DNA of 64,000 bases from Ensifer adhaerens (GTDB lineage: Bacteria; Pseudomonadota; Alphaproteobacteria; Rhizobiales; Rhizobiaceae): NCBI RefSeq assembly GCF_020035535.1, contig NZ_CP083349.1, positions 3,789,501 to 3,853,500 of the forward strand, in the 5' to 3' direction. Position numbers and translations under genes: made by a program. The notes beneath the pieces are model-generated. The model had not been told where the DNA came from. It made no database searches and saw nothing but the letters and a program-made list of their open reading frames with translations. Below, one piece after another: positions 26,632-35,864 of the stretch (positions are counted from its first letter, which is position 1; each line of letters begins with the position of its first letter).

Positions 26632-27306
26632 ATGAAAACCGAAGTGAAGATATGCGGGCTGAAGACCGCGGAAGCGGTTGAGCGTGCTGTCGCGCTCGGA
26701 GCATCCCATACCGGCTTCATCTTTTTCCCCAAGAGCCCCAGGAACATCGAGCCTGATGATGCGGGCCGTCTGGCGGAGCGGATTCGCGGCCAGGCGAAGA
26801 TCGTCGCCGTCACGGTCAATGCCGATAACGACGAGCTCGACGAGATCGTTTCGGCGCTCAACCCCGATATCCTGCAGCTCCATGGCAGCGAGGACCCGGA
26901 ACGGCTGCTGACGGTCAAGGCGATGTACGGCCTTCCTGTCATGAAGGCCCTTTCGGTGCGCGAAGCGTCGGACCTCGAAAAGATCGACGCCTATGTCGGC
27001 ATCGCCGACCGCTTTCTCTTCGATGCCAAGCCGCCTGCGGGTTCTGATTTGCCCGGTGGCAACGGTGTTTCCTTTGACTGGAAGCTGCTCGATGCGCTTG
27101 ACGGAAGCGTCGATTACATGCTTTCCGGTGGGCTTAACGCCGAGAACATCGGCGAGGCCATGGTGCAGACCCGCGCCCGGGCCATCGATATCTCCTCCGG
27201 CGTCGAGAGCGCGCCGGGCGTCAAGGATCTGAAGCTCATGGAATCGTTTTTCAATGCCGTTCGCCAGGCGGAGGCGGGCATGCCACGGTCAGGGAGCAGG
27301 ACGTGA
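26632..27306 (+). CDS. trpF: Phosphoribosylanthranilate isomerase
   Basis: A 224-residue TIM-barrel isomerase converting N-(5-phosphoribosyl)anthranilate to the CdRP intermediate of tryptophan synthesis. The catalytic cysteine is in VKICGLKT near residue 8, with [19 protein letters not shown] and the phosphate loop [13 protein letters not shown]. It starts a trpF-trpB-trpA run. The stop overlaps the GTG start of trpB by 4 bases. Confidence 0.95.
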   Translation: MKTEVKICGLKTAEAVERAVALGASHTGFIFFPKSPRNIEPDDAGRLAERIRGQAKIVAVTVNADNDELDEIVSALNPDILQLHGSEDPERLLTVKAMYGLPVMKALSVREASDLEKIDAYVGIADRFLFDAKPPAGSDLPGGNGVSFDWKLLDALDGSVDYMLSGGLNAENIGEAMVQTRARAIDISSGVESAPGVKDLKLMESFFNAVRQAEAGMPRSGSRT

Positions 27307-28523
27307 ACCAGGCGCCAAAGTTGAATTCTTTCCGGGGCGGTCCCGACGAGGACGGCCGTTTCGGCATTTTTGGCGGCCGTTTCGTGGCCGAGACATTGAT
27401 GCCTTTGATCCTCGACCTGCAGGACGAGTGGAACAAGGCAAAGGACGATCCGGCCTTCAAGGCGGAGCTGGCACATCTCGGTGCCCACTATATCGGCCGG
27501 CCGAGCCCGCTCTATTTCGCCGAGCGACTGACGGCCGAGCTCGGCGGTGCGAAGATCTACTTCAAGCGCGAGGAGCTGAACCACACCGGCTCGCACAAGA
27601 TCAACAACTGCATTGGCCAGATCCTGCTCGCCAAGCGCATGGGCAAGACGCGCATTATCGCCGAGACCGGTGCCGGCCAGCACGGCGTGGCTTCGGCGAC
27701 GGTTGCGGCTCGCTTCGGCCTGCCCTGCGTCGTCTACATGGGCGCGACCGATGTCGAGCGCCAGGCTCCGAACGTCTTCCGCATGAAGCTGCTCGGTGCA
27801 GAGGTTAAGCCGGTAACGGCCGGCAGCGGCACGCTCAAGGATGCGATGAACGAGGCGCTGCGCGACTGGGTCACCAATGTCGACAACACCTATTATCTGA
27901 TCGGCACGGCTGCCGGTCCCCATCCCTATCCGGAAATGGTCCGCGATTTCCAGGCGGTTATCGGCCAGGAAGCAAAGGAGCAGATGCTCGCTGCCGAAGG
28001 CCGGCTGCCGGATCTCGTCGTCGCTGCCGTTGGCGGTGGCTCCAACGCGATCGGCATCTTCCATCCGTTCCTTGATGACGAAAGCGTCAAGATCGTCGGC
28101 GTCGAAGCCGGCGGCAAGGGCATCGAGGGCGACGAGCATTGCGCCTCGATCACCGCCGGTTCGCCCGGCGTTCTGCACGGCAACCGCACCTATCTGCTGC
28201 AGGACGACGACGGCCAGATCAAGGAAGGCCATTCGATTTCGGCCGGGCTCGACTATCCCGGCATCGGTCCGGAGCATGCCTGGCTCAATGATGTCGGCCG
28301 CGTCGAATATGTGCCGATCATGGACCACGAAGCGCTCGAAGCGTTCCAGACGCTGACCCGCCTCGAAGGCATCATTCCGGCGCTCGAACCGTCGCACGCG
28401 CTTGCCGAGGTCATCAAGCGTGCACCGAAGATGGGCAAGGACGAGATCATCCTGATGAACCTCTCCGGTCGCGGGGACAAGGACATCTTCACCGTCGGCA
28501 AATTGCTGGGAATGGGGCAGTAA
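27303..28523 (+). CDS. trpB: Tryptophan synthase beta chain
   Basis: A 406-residue PLP enzyme that joins indole and serine. The PLP lysine is Lys99 in [11 protein letters not shown]. Other conserved parts are the GGRFVAE N terminus, [13 protein letters not shown], and the phosphate loop [14 protein letters not shown]. It starts with GTG, overlapping the trpF stop, and trpA begins 4 bases after its end, so the two synthase subunits are translated together. Confidence 0.97.
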   Translation: MNQAPKLNSFRGGPDEDGRFGIFGGRFVAETLMPLILDLQDEWNKAKDDPAFKAELAHLGAHYIGRPSPLYFAERLTAELGGAKIYFKREELNHTGSHKINNCIGQILLAKRMGKTRIIAETGAGQHGVASATVAARFGLPCVVYMGATDVERQAPNVFRMKLLGAEVKPVTAGSGTLKDAMNEALRDWVTNVDNTYYLIGTAAGPHPYPEMVRDFQAVIGQEAKEQMLAAEGRLPDLVVAAVGGGSNAIGIFHPFLDDESVKIVGVEAGGKGIEGDEHCASITAGSPGVLHGNRTYLLQDDDGQIKEGHSISAGLDYPGIGPEHAWLNDVGRVEYVPIMDHEALEAFQTLTRLEGIIPALEPSHALAEVIKRAPKMGKDEIILMNLSGRGDKDIFTVGKLLGMGQ

Positions 28524-28527
28524 GATC

Positions 28528-29367
28528 ATGACCGCACGCATGGACAAGAGATTTGCCGATGTGGCGGCCGAAGGACGTCCGGTCCTCGTCACCTACTTCA
28601 TGGCCGGCGATCCGGATTTCGAGACGTCGCTTTCGATCATGAAGGCGTTGCCGAAAGCTGGCGCCGACGTCATCGAACTCGGCATGCCCTTTTCCGATCC
28701 GATGGCCGATGGCCCGGCGATCCAGCTTGCCGGTCAGCGCGCGCTGAAGGGCGGCCAGACGCTCGCCAAGACGCTTGAGATCGCTCGCCGTTTCCGTGAA
28801 GACGACCAGCGCACGCCGATCGTGCTGATGGGCTACTACAATCCGATCTATATCTACGGCGTTGACCGTTTCCTGACCGATGCGCTCGCCGCCGGCATCG
28901 ACGGCCTCATCGTCGTCGACCTGCCGCCGGAGATGGACGACGAACTCTGCATCCCGGCGCTTGAGAAGGGCATCAACTTCATTCGCCTGGCGACGCCGAC
29001 GACAGATGAGCGTCGCCTACCGAAGGTGCTCGAAAACACCTCCGGTTTCGTCTATTACGTCTCGATGAACGGCATCACCGGCTCGGCTCTGCCCGATCCG
29101 TCGTTGATCGGCGGCGCCGTCGCGCGTATCAAGGCGCATACCTCTCTGCCGGTCTGCGTCGGTTTCGGCGTCAAGACGGCGGAACATGCAAGAGCCATCG
29201 GTGCATCCGCCGATGGCGTGGTCGTCGGTACGGCGATCGTCAACCAGATCGCGTCGAGCCTGACCGAAGAGGGCAAGGCGACCGACGCGACGGTTCCGGG
29301 TGTTGAAGCGCTGGTCAGAGGGCTCTCGGCAGGAGTGCGGTCCGCACGCCTCGCAGCAGCCGAATAA
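28528..29367 (+). CDS. trpA: Tryptophan synthase alpha chain
   Basis: A 279-residue TIM barrel that cleaves indole-3-glycerol phosphate to indole, channelled to TrpB. The catalytic glutamate is in [19 protein letters not shown] and the catalytic aspartate in [10 protein letters not shown]. The phosphate-binding region [13 protein letters not shown] is present. It follows trpB by 4 bases and precedes accD by 50 bases, an arrangement typical of rhizobia. Confidence 0.97.
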   Translation: MTARMDKRFADVAAEGRPVLVTYFMAGDPDFETSLSIMKALPKAGADVIELGMPFSDPMADGPAIQLAGQRALKGGQTLAKTLEIARRFREDDQRTPIVLMGYYNPIYIYGVDRFLTDALAAGIDGLIVVDLPPEMDDELCIPALEKGINFIRLATPTTDERRLPKVLENTSGFVYYVSMNGITGSALPDPSLIGGAVARIKAHTSLPVCVGFGVKTAEHARAIGASADGVVVGTAIVNQIASSLTEEGKATDATVPGVEALVRGLSAGVRSARLAAAE

Positions 29368-29417
29368 TTGCCTATATTAGCGCGCACAACCCGAAGAAAG
29401 TCTTCAGGAGTTACTAA

Positions 29418-30332
29418 GTGAACTGGATCACAAACTACGTTCGGCCGAAGATCAACTCGATGCTGGGCCGCCGGGAAGTTCCGGAAAACCTCTGGATCAA
29501 GTGCCCGGAAACCGGGGAGATGGTGTTCCACCGGGATCTCGAGGAAAACAAGTGGGTCATCCCGCAGTCCGGCTTCCACATGAAGATGCCGGCCAAGGCG
29601 CGGTTGAAGGACCTGTTCGACGGCGGCATCTATGAGGCGTTCCCGCAGCCCAAGGTTGCCCAGGACCCGCTGAAATTCCGCGATTCCAAGAAGTATGTCG
29701 ACCGTCTGCGCGACAGCCGTACCAAGACCGAGCTCGAAGACACGATCGTCGCTGGCCTCGGCCGCGTTCAGGGTGTCAAGCTCGTTGGCGTCGTGCACGA
29801 GTTCAACTTCATCGGCGGCTCGCTCGGAATGGCGGCCGGAGAGGCGATCATCAAGGCCTTCGAAAGGGCAATCGCCGAGAAGTGCCCGCTGGTCATTTTC
29901 CCGGCATCGGGCGGCGCCCGCATGCAGGAAGGCATCCTGTCGCTGATGCAGCTGCCGCGCACGACGGTTGCCGTCAACATGCTGAAGGAAGCCGGTCTTC
30001 CCTACATCGTCGTGCTCACCAACCCGACGACCGGTGGCGTCACCGCATCCTATGCGATGCTTGGCGATATCCACATGGCCGAGCCAGGCGCCGAAATCGG
30101 CTTTGCCGGCAAGCGGGTGATCGAGCAGACGTTGCGTGAGAAGCTGCCGGAAGGCTTCCAGACCTCGGAATACCTGCTGGAGCACGGCATGATTGACATG
30201 GTCGTCAAGCGCCATGACCTTCCGTCGACGCTCGCTCGGGTCCTGAAGATCCTGATGAAGAAGCCGGCAGAAGCCTCGAAGCTCAACGGCGGCACGCAGC
30301 CGGCCGCTTTGCCGGTCGCGGCAAGCGCTTAA
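29418..30332 (+). CDS. accD: Acetyl-CoA carboxylase carboxyltransferase subunit beta, zinc ribbon lost
   Basis: A 304-residue AccD that, with AccA, transfers carboxybiotin CO2 to acetyl-CoA for fatty acid synthesis. The carboxyltransferase core has [31 protein letters not shown] and [13 protein letters not shown]. The N-terminal zinc ribbon of E. coli AccD (four cysteines) is degenerate. Aligned positions are Cys29, Thr32, Ile48 and Ser51, so only one cysteine remains, while the surrounding ribbon pattern is kept. The start is GTG with AGGAG upstream. It is linked to trpA and followed by folC. Confidence 0.95.
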   Translation: MNWITNYVRPKINSMLGRREVPENLWIKCPETGEMVFHRDLEENKWVIPQSGFHMKMPAKARLKDLFDGGIYEAFPQPKVAQDPLKFRDSKKYVDRLRDSRTKTELEDTIVAGLGRVQGVKLVGVVHEFNFIGGSLGMAAGEAIIKAFERAIAEKCPLVIFPASGGARMQEGILSLMQLPRTTVAVNMLKEAGLPYIVVLTNPTTGGVTASYAMLGDIHMAEPGAEIGFAGKRVIEQTLREKLPEGFQTSEYLLEHGMIDMVVKRHDLPSTLARVLKILMKKPAEASKLNGGTQPAALPVAASA

Positions 30333-30388
30333 GGCTGCTGTTCCAAGAAAAATCTGAACCGGATTTCTGGAACTGGGCACAAAAAATG

Positions 30389-30413
30389 AACATCTCCGCG
30401 CGACGGAGATGTT
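30389..30413 (+). terminator. Stem-loop between accD and folC
   Basis: AACATCTCCG and CGGAGATGTT form a perfect 10-base stem with a 5-base loop. Only three T follow, so termination may be partial. Confidence 0.5.
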
Positions 30414-30446
30414 TCGGCAGTCGAGCTTGTCGCGGTGGGGTGAGAG

Positions 30447-31790
30447 ATGACAGCGGTGGAAGCCAGCGAAGCGGGCTATGAGATCGAAAAACTCCTTGCC
30501 CTCCACCCCAAGGGCTTTGACCTGTCGCTGGACAGGATCACCCGGCTTCTTGCCGCGCTCGGCAATCCGCAGGACCGCCTGCCACCGGTGATCCATGTCG
30601 CCGGCACCAATGGCAAGGGCTCGGCAACGGCGTTTTCGCGGTCAATCCTGGAGGCCGCTGGTCTCAGCGTTCACGTCCACACCTCGCCGCATCTCGTCAA
30701 TTGGCACGAGCGTTACCGCCTCGGCGTCAAGGGCGGCAGGGGCAGGCTCGTCAGCGACCCTGTTCTGGCCGAGGCCGTGCGTCGGGTGGCTCAAGCGAAT
30801 GCTGGCGAGAAGATCACCGTCTTTGAAATCCTGACCGCGGTCACCTTCCTGCTCTTCGCCGAGCACCCCGCGGATGTCGCGATCATCGAGGTTGGCCTCG
30901 GTGGCCGTTTCGACGCGACCAATGTCATAGCCCGACCCGCCGTCTCGGTCATCATGCCGATCTCGTTGGACCATCAGGCCTATCTGGGTGATCGGGTGGA
31001 ACTGATCGCCGCGGAAAAGGCCGGCATCATGAAGCGCGGCTGCCCGGTGGTGATCGGCCACCAGGAGGAAGAGGCCGCGCGCGACGTGCTGATCTCGACG
31101 GCCGAGCGTCTCGGCTGCCCGATGTTCGTTTATGGCCAGGATTTCATGGCGCATGAGGAATTCGGCCGTCTCATCTATCAGGACGGGAGCGGGCTCTCCG
31201 ATCTGCCATTACCGAAGCTGCCGGGACGTCACCAGTACGCCAATGCCGCCGCCGCCATTCGGGCCGTGCGGGCCGCGGGCTTCGATGTTTCGGAGGCGGC
31301 GATCGAGAAGGGGCTTGCCGGTGTCGAGTGGCCGGGGCGCCTGCAGCGCCTGACGAGCGGCAAGCTTACACGCTACGGCCCGGCCGATGCAGAAATCTGG
31401 GTCGATGGTGGCCACAATCCCGGTGCCGGCCAGGTGATCGCGGAGGCGATGGCGACCTTCGAAGAACGCGAATCGCGCCCCTTGTTCCTGATCATCGGCA
31501 TGATCAACACCAAGGATCCGATCGGCTACTTCCGGGCGTTTCTGGATCTCGCCGAACAGGTCTTCACCGTTCCGATCCGTGGTTCGGATGCGGGTCTTGA
31601 CCCGGTGGCGCTTGCCACTGACGCCGCGGCTGTCGGGTTTGAGGCTTCGGCCGTCTCCTCCGTCGCCGAAGCGCTGACGATCATTGCCAATCTGGTCGAT
31701 GAGGATCCGGCTCCGCCGCGCATCCTGATCGGCGGCTCGCTCTATCTCGTCGGCGATGTTCTCGCCGACAATGGCACGCCGCCGAAGTGA
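30447..31790 (+). CDS. folC: Bifunctional folylpolyglutamate synthase/dihydrofolate synthase
   Basis: A 447-residue Mur-ligase-like enzyme that adds glutamate to dihydropteroate and folates. The P-loop is HVAGTNGKGSATAF near residue 50. HTSPHLVNWHERYRL, the lysine region AAEKAGIMKRGCPVV and WVDGGHNPGAG are conserved FolC motifs. Its location downstream of accD follows the accD-folC order common in bacteria. It ends before a terminator shared with the convergent trxA. Confidence 0.95.
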   Translation: MTAVEASEAGYEIEKLLALHPKGFDLSLDRITRLLAALGNPQDRLPPVIHVAGTNGKGSATAFSRSILEAAGLSVHVHTSPHLVNWHERYRLGVKGGRGRLVSDPVLAEAVRRVAQANAGEKITVFEILTAVTFLLFAEHPADVAIIEVGLGGRFDATNVIARPAVSVIMPISLDHQAYLGDRVELIAAEKAGIMKRGCPVVIGHQEEEAARDVLISTAERLGCPMFVYGQDFMAHEEFGRLIYQDGSGLSDLPLPKLPGRHQYANAAAAIRAVRAAGFDVSEAAIEKGLAGVEWPGRLQRLTSGKLTRYGPADAEIWVDGGHNPGAGQVIAEAMATFEERESRPLFLIIGMINTKDPIGYFRAFLDLAEQVFTVPIRGSDAGLDPVALATDAAAVGFEASAVSSVAEALTIIANLVDEDPAPPRILIGGSLYLVGDVLADNGTPPK

Positions 31791-31835
31791 TCCGCCGGTG
31801 GCGCCGCCTTCTGGAAATGCCAGATTCAAGATAAG

Positions 31836-31860
31836 AAAAAAGCCCGGCATGCCGGGCTTT
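31836..31860. terminator. Bidirectional terminator between folC and trxA
   Basis: GCCCGGC and GCCGGGC form a compact stem around AT. Six A lie to the left, giving a full U-tract for leftward trxA, and three T lie to the right. Confidence 0.85.
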
Positions 31861-31884
31861 CTGCTGCGGTAGTCAGCGAAGGTT

Positions 31885-32208
31885 TCAGGCGACCGCCGTG
31901 GAGATCCACGAGGAAAGGGCCGTCTTCGGCGCAGCGCCAACCTTGATGTCAGCCACTTCGCCAGCCTTGAACATGGCCAGTGTCGGGATCGAGCGGACGC
32001 CGTACTGGGCGGCCAGTTCCGGGTTTTCGTCAATGTTGAGCTTGGCAACCTTGACCTTGCCGGCGAGTTCGTTCGAGATTTCCTCGAGGCTCGGCGCGAT
32101 CATTTTGCACGGGCCGCACCATTCAGCCCAGAAATCGACAACCACCGGCTCGGCGGAGTTCAGCACTTCCTGCTGAAAATTGGACGTATCGACCTTTACA
32201 GTAGCCAT
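31885..32208 (-). CDS. trxA: Thioredoxin
   Basis: A 107-residue thioredoxin with the active site WCGPCK (Cys31 and Cys34), the following PSLEEIS, and the cis-proline region [14 protein letters not shown]. It reduces cytoplasmic disulfides using thioredoxin reductase. It lies 86 bases downstream of addA, on the same strand, an association seen in other alphaproteobacteria. Confidence 0.97.
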   Translation of the reverse strand: MATVKVDTSNFQQEVLNSAEPVVVDFWAEWCGPCKMIAPSLEEISNELAGKVKVAKLNIDENPELAAQYGVRSIPTLAMFKAGEVADIKVGAAPKTALSSWISTAVA

Positions 32209-32294
32209 AGGCTGCTCCTTGCGTTCGGAATGGCAGTATCCAGATGTTGTGTCTCATGTGAGATGGCACCGCTGGATTTTCAATATCGGGTATC

Positions 32295-35200
32295 TCACTT
32301 TGTCGCGAGGTCTTCAAGGCTCCTGTCGAGCGCCTGATCCGCTACGACATGGATTGCCGGCCCTTCGGTAAAGATCAGCACGCATCGGAACGCGTGTCCG
32401 GGATAGAGTGGCCGCAACAGCTCGCGATAGATCGCAAGCTGTGCCCTGTAGGCGAAGGGGATATCACCTTGCGAAGCCGGCACCTGCCGGTTCGTCTTGA
32501 AATCCGCAATGGTCACGATGCCGTTGCTGACGGCGAGCCGGTCGATGCGGCCGGAGACCGCGTGCTCGCGGGTGCCGAGGGTCAACGTGCCCATGATCGA
32601 GACTTCGGCACGGCTGCCGGTCGAGAAGAGCGCCTCCAGATCCGGGTGGTCGAGCACGTTTTCAACGCCGGAAATCAGCGCCGAGCGCTGTTCGGGCGAC
32701 CAACGGGGCACGGAACGCAGGAGGTAGCGTTCGGCTGCGGCGCGGCGATCGTGGCCGGCAATCATCGAGGGCAGAACCTGCAGGAGCCGGTGCAGGATGG
32801 CGCCGCGCAACATCGAGAGATTGGCCGGTGTCTTCTCTGAAAAGAGCGCGGATCCGACGAGCGCATCACCGTCATCCTCGTCGATGGCGATACCGACGCC
32901 GGAGGGGCTTAGCGGCCGCGGCAGCTGCTTCTGCGGCGGCAACGGTGTCGAGAGTGCTTTTGGCAGGCCGGATGCCGGGCGACTGGCGTCCGGTGCCGGC
33001 GTGCCCTCGGAGGGAAGGTCGCGTTCAAGCTGCTTCTCGCGCCAGGCATGGCCTGACCATTCCTCGCCGCCCGCATGAAAGGTCTTCGGGTGGCCGCGGC
33101 CATTTTCGTCGCCGGTGAGGCTTGCCTGAACCATAGCATGCCATGTTTCGGCGACGGTCCTCTGCCCGCGATAACCGCAGACGATCAAGCGATCGGCAGC
33201 GCGGGTCATGCCGACATAGAGCAGGCGGCGATACTCTTCCTCGGCGAGCGTCTTCAATCGGTCGCCGTCTGCGGTCACGAGCGTGTTCGATTCCGAGCCC
33301 GGTGCGCGCCACACCGGCAACGACAGGGCGGCGCCATTCCGTTGGGAGAGTTCAAGGAAGCGCAGAGAGGGGACATGCTGGTTGCTGAACGCCGCGCCAC
33401 CGCCGTCGACGAGGAAGACGACCGGCGCTTCCAGGCCCTTGGCGGCGTGCACCGTCATGATCCGCACTTCGTCGCGCTCCTTGTCCTGCTCGCGCTTGAC
33501 CGTCGGCGCCTCCATTTCCAGCGTCGAAACGAACGCCTGCAGGCCGGGGAGACCGCTTCTTTCCTGATCGAGCGCGAAAGTCAGGAACTCGTCGAGAATG
33601 TCGCTGACCTCGGTGCCGAGCCGCGCCAGGAAGGCGGCCCGGCCGCCATGGACGCCAAGGATGCGGGCATAGAAATCGTGCGGCGCAAGCTGGTCGGCGA
33701 GCGCCATATAACTTTTGAGCGACCTTGCTGTCTGGTGGAACAGGATACCCTCGGCCGCCTCGGCCTGCAGCCGTTGCCAGAGGCTTTCGCCTTCCTTGCG
33801 TCGGGCTGCGAGCTCGAACAGCGCGTCTTCCCCGAGGTTGAACAGCGGGCTCTTCAGCAGCGCGGCGAGTGACAGGTCGTCTTGCGGCAAGAGGGCGAAG
33901 CGTCCAAGTGCCAGCAGGTCCTGAACGGCAATATGTTTGGTGAGTACCAGGCGGTCGGCGCCGGCGACCGGAATGTTGTTTCGGCGCTTGAGAGCGCGGG
34001 TCAGGGCGTTCACGAAGGCGTCGCGCTTGCGGACCAGCACGATCACGTCGCCCGGACGCATCGGTCGGCGAATGCCCTTCTCGACGATCGTCTCCTTGCC
34101 AATCCAGCTCTCCAGCGTGGCTGCGATCCGGCGAGCGAGGATATTGACCGGTGCACTCTCGGGTGCCGCGTCGAATGCCGCTGTCCACTCCTCGTCCGTG
34201 TCAGTCGGCTCGGTGGCAATCACCTCCCAGATGTCGACCGCGCCGGGATGTCCGATGCGGTTCGACGCATGGACGACGGGCTCGTTGCGGGCGCTGAGGC
34301 CCCGGGCATGCGCCGGATTGGCAAAGACGGCATCGACGGCAGAAAGCACGTCGACGGTCGAGCGGAAGGAGAGCTGCAGGCGGATGGGTTCGAAGGCCTT
34401 GCCGCCGTCGCGGACCCGCCGCTCGGTTTCCTGGCTCTCGCGTGAAAACCGCTCCGGCCGCGCGCCCTGGAAGGAGTAGATCGACTGCTTCTCGTCGCCA
34501 ACGGCGAACATGGTACGGGCGGTGCCCCGCGCGCTTTCACCAGAGAAGAAATCGGCAGCCAGCGCCTGGATGATCGTCCATTGCGTCGGGCTGGTATCCT
34601 GGGCCTCGTCGACGAGGATGTGGTCGATGCCCTTGTCGAGCTTGTAATGCACCCAGGCGCTGACGTCGCCGCGGGCAAAGAGCGCCGCCGTGCGGTTGAT
34701 CAGGTCCTCGAAATCGAGCTGGCTGCGTCGCCGCTTGAGTTCCTCGTAGTCGACGTTGAGCCTTTCTGCGAGCGTCAGCGCGGCAAGCGTCGCCTCGAAC
34801 ATCTTGAGAATGCTGATGTGATCGATGCAGGCGACGACGTGGCGGTAGGCTTCATCCACGAGGTCAATGAGATCGGGCGCCGCCTGCTGCATCGCCTTGT
34901 TGAGGAAGGTCGATTGTGCCCGGGCCTTGCCAGTCCCAGTGAAGAACAAATGCCTGAGACCGTCATAGCGTGCACCCACATCCGTGAGTTTGGAGACGGT
35001 CCTCAGCCCTTCCGCAAAGTCGAGCACCTTTGATCCGCCGACACTCGTGGCCAGCGAGACGTACCGTTCCAGGGAGGCGCCGTTCAGTCCCGACAGGGGC
35101 CAGATCGCGGCCATCGCGCTGTCGACGCTTTCGTCCGGTGTCAGCTTCAGGGCACGGCGCAACTCCGCCTCGGTGCCACCGTGCGCATCGGCATGCTCGA

Positions 35201-35864
35201 GGAAGGCCTGGATCGAGGTACGGTTCTCGACGATCGCCGCGAGCAGTTTTTCAAGTCCGGTATCGTCGGCAAGGTCGAGCACGGTGGCGAAGGCGCGCGC
35301 CAGTTCCGGATCGTCCTTGGCCGCCGTCGCCGTCAGCAGCATGCGGCGTGCATCGGCAAGCAGCACGGCGGCAGCGCGATCGTCGAGAACCGAGAAATGC
35401 CCGGCGACGTTGGCTTCCAGCGGAAACTGATGCAGCAGCGCCTCGCAGAAGGCGTGGATCGTCTGGATCTTGAGGCCACCGGGCGTTTCGAGCGCGCGGG
35501 CGAACAGGCGACGCGCTTCTTGCAGCTTCAGCAGACCAGGGCGTTCGCCCTCGATCGCCTCGATTCGCTTTTCGAGCGTCGCGTCGTCGAGCGTGACCCA
35601 CTCGGCCAGCCGTTCGAAGACGCGGTTCGACATTTCCGATGCCGCCGCCTTGGTATAGGTGAGGCACAGGATCGCCGAGGGACGGCAGCCGGCAAGCAGC
35701 AGCCGGATCACCCGCTGGGTCAGCACGTGGGTCTTGCCGGAACCGGCATTGGCCGAAACCCAGGCGGAACGCGCAGGGTCGGAGGCAAGCGACTGCCGAC
35801 GCGAGGTCCAGTCGAGCCAGCCCTGCGGCGTCGCCTGTTCGGGGCCGAGGCTGTCATCCCTCAT
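32295..35864 (-). CDS. addA: Double-strand break repair helicase-nuclease AddA
   Basis: A 1189-residue UvrD-like helicase with a C-terminal nuclease. The Walker A motif is ANAGSGKTHVLTQRV near residue 40, Walker B is HILVDEAQDTSPTQW, and motif III is GDEKQSIYSFQGA. Near the C terminus VTIADFKTNRQVP carries the PD-(D/E)XK nuclease residues. With AddB it resects DNA ends for RecA-dependent repair, replacing RecBCD. I used the ATG at 35864 (GAGGAGGA upstream), which overlaps the addB end by 11 bases, rather than an upstream in-frame start. Confidence 0.95.
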   Translation of the reverse strand: MRDDSLGPEQATPQGWLDWTSRRQSLASDPARSAWVSANAGSGKTHVLTQRVIRLLLAGCRPSAILCLTYTKAAASEMSNRVFERLAEWVTLDDATLEKRIEAIEGERPGLLKLQEARRLFARALETPGGLKIQTIHAFCEALLHQFPLEANVAGHFSVLDDRAAAVLLADARRMLLTATAAKDDPELARAFATVLDLADDTGLEKLLAAIVENRTSIQAFLEHADAHGGTEAELRRALKLTPDESVDSAMAAIWPLSGLNGASLERYVSLATSVGGSKVLDFAEGLRTVSKLTDVGARYDGLRHLFFTGTGKARAQSTFLNKAMQQAAPDLIDLVDEAYRHVVACIDHISILKMFEATLAALTLAERLNVDYEELKRRRSQLDFEDLINRTAALFARGDVSAWVHYKLDKGIDHILVDEAQDTSPTQWTIIQALAADFFSGESARGTARTMFAVGDEKQSIYSFQGARPERFSRESQETERRVRDGGKAFEPIRLQLSFRSTVDVLSAVDAVFANPAHARGLSARNEPVVHASNRIGHPGAVDIWEVIATEPTDTDEEWTAAFDAAPESAPVNILARRIAATLESWIGKETIVEKGIRRPMRPGDVIVLVRKRDAFVNALTRALKRRNNIPVAGADRLVLTKHIAVQDLLALGRFALLPQDDLSLAALLKSPLFNLGEDALFELAARRKEGESLWQRLQAEAAEGILFHQTARSLKSYMALADQLAPHDFYARILGVHGGRAAFLARLGTEVSDILDEFLTFALDQERSGLPGLQAFVSTLEMEAPTVKREQDKERDEVRIMTVHAAKGLEAPVVFLVDGGGAAFSNQHVPSLRFLELSQRNGAALSLPVWRAPGSESNTLVTADGDRLKTLAEEEYRRLLYVGMTRAADRLIVCGYRGQRTVAETWHAMVQASLTGDENGRGHPKTFHAGGEEWSGHAWREKQLERDLPSEGTPAPDASRPASGLPKALSTPLPPQKQLPRPLSPSGVGIAIDEDDGDALVGSALFSEKTPANLSMLRGAILHRLLQVLPSMIAGHDRRAAAERYLLRSVPRWSPEQRSALISGVENVLDHPDLEALFSTGSRAEVSIMGTLTLGTREHAVSGRIDRLAVSNGIVTIADFKTNRQVPASQGDIPFAYRAQLAIYRELLRPLYPGHAFRCVLIFTEGPAIHVVADQALDRSLEDLATK

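Noticed and set aside
27114..28592. A 492-codon minus-strand open frame
   Set aside because: It lies opposite trpB, which is certain from its motifs.
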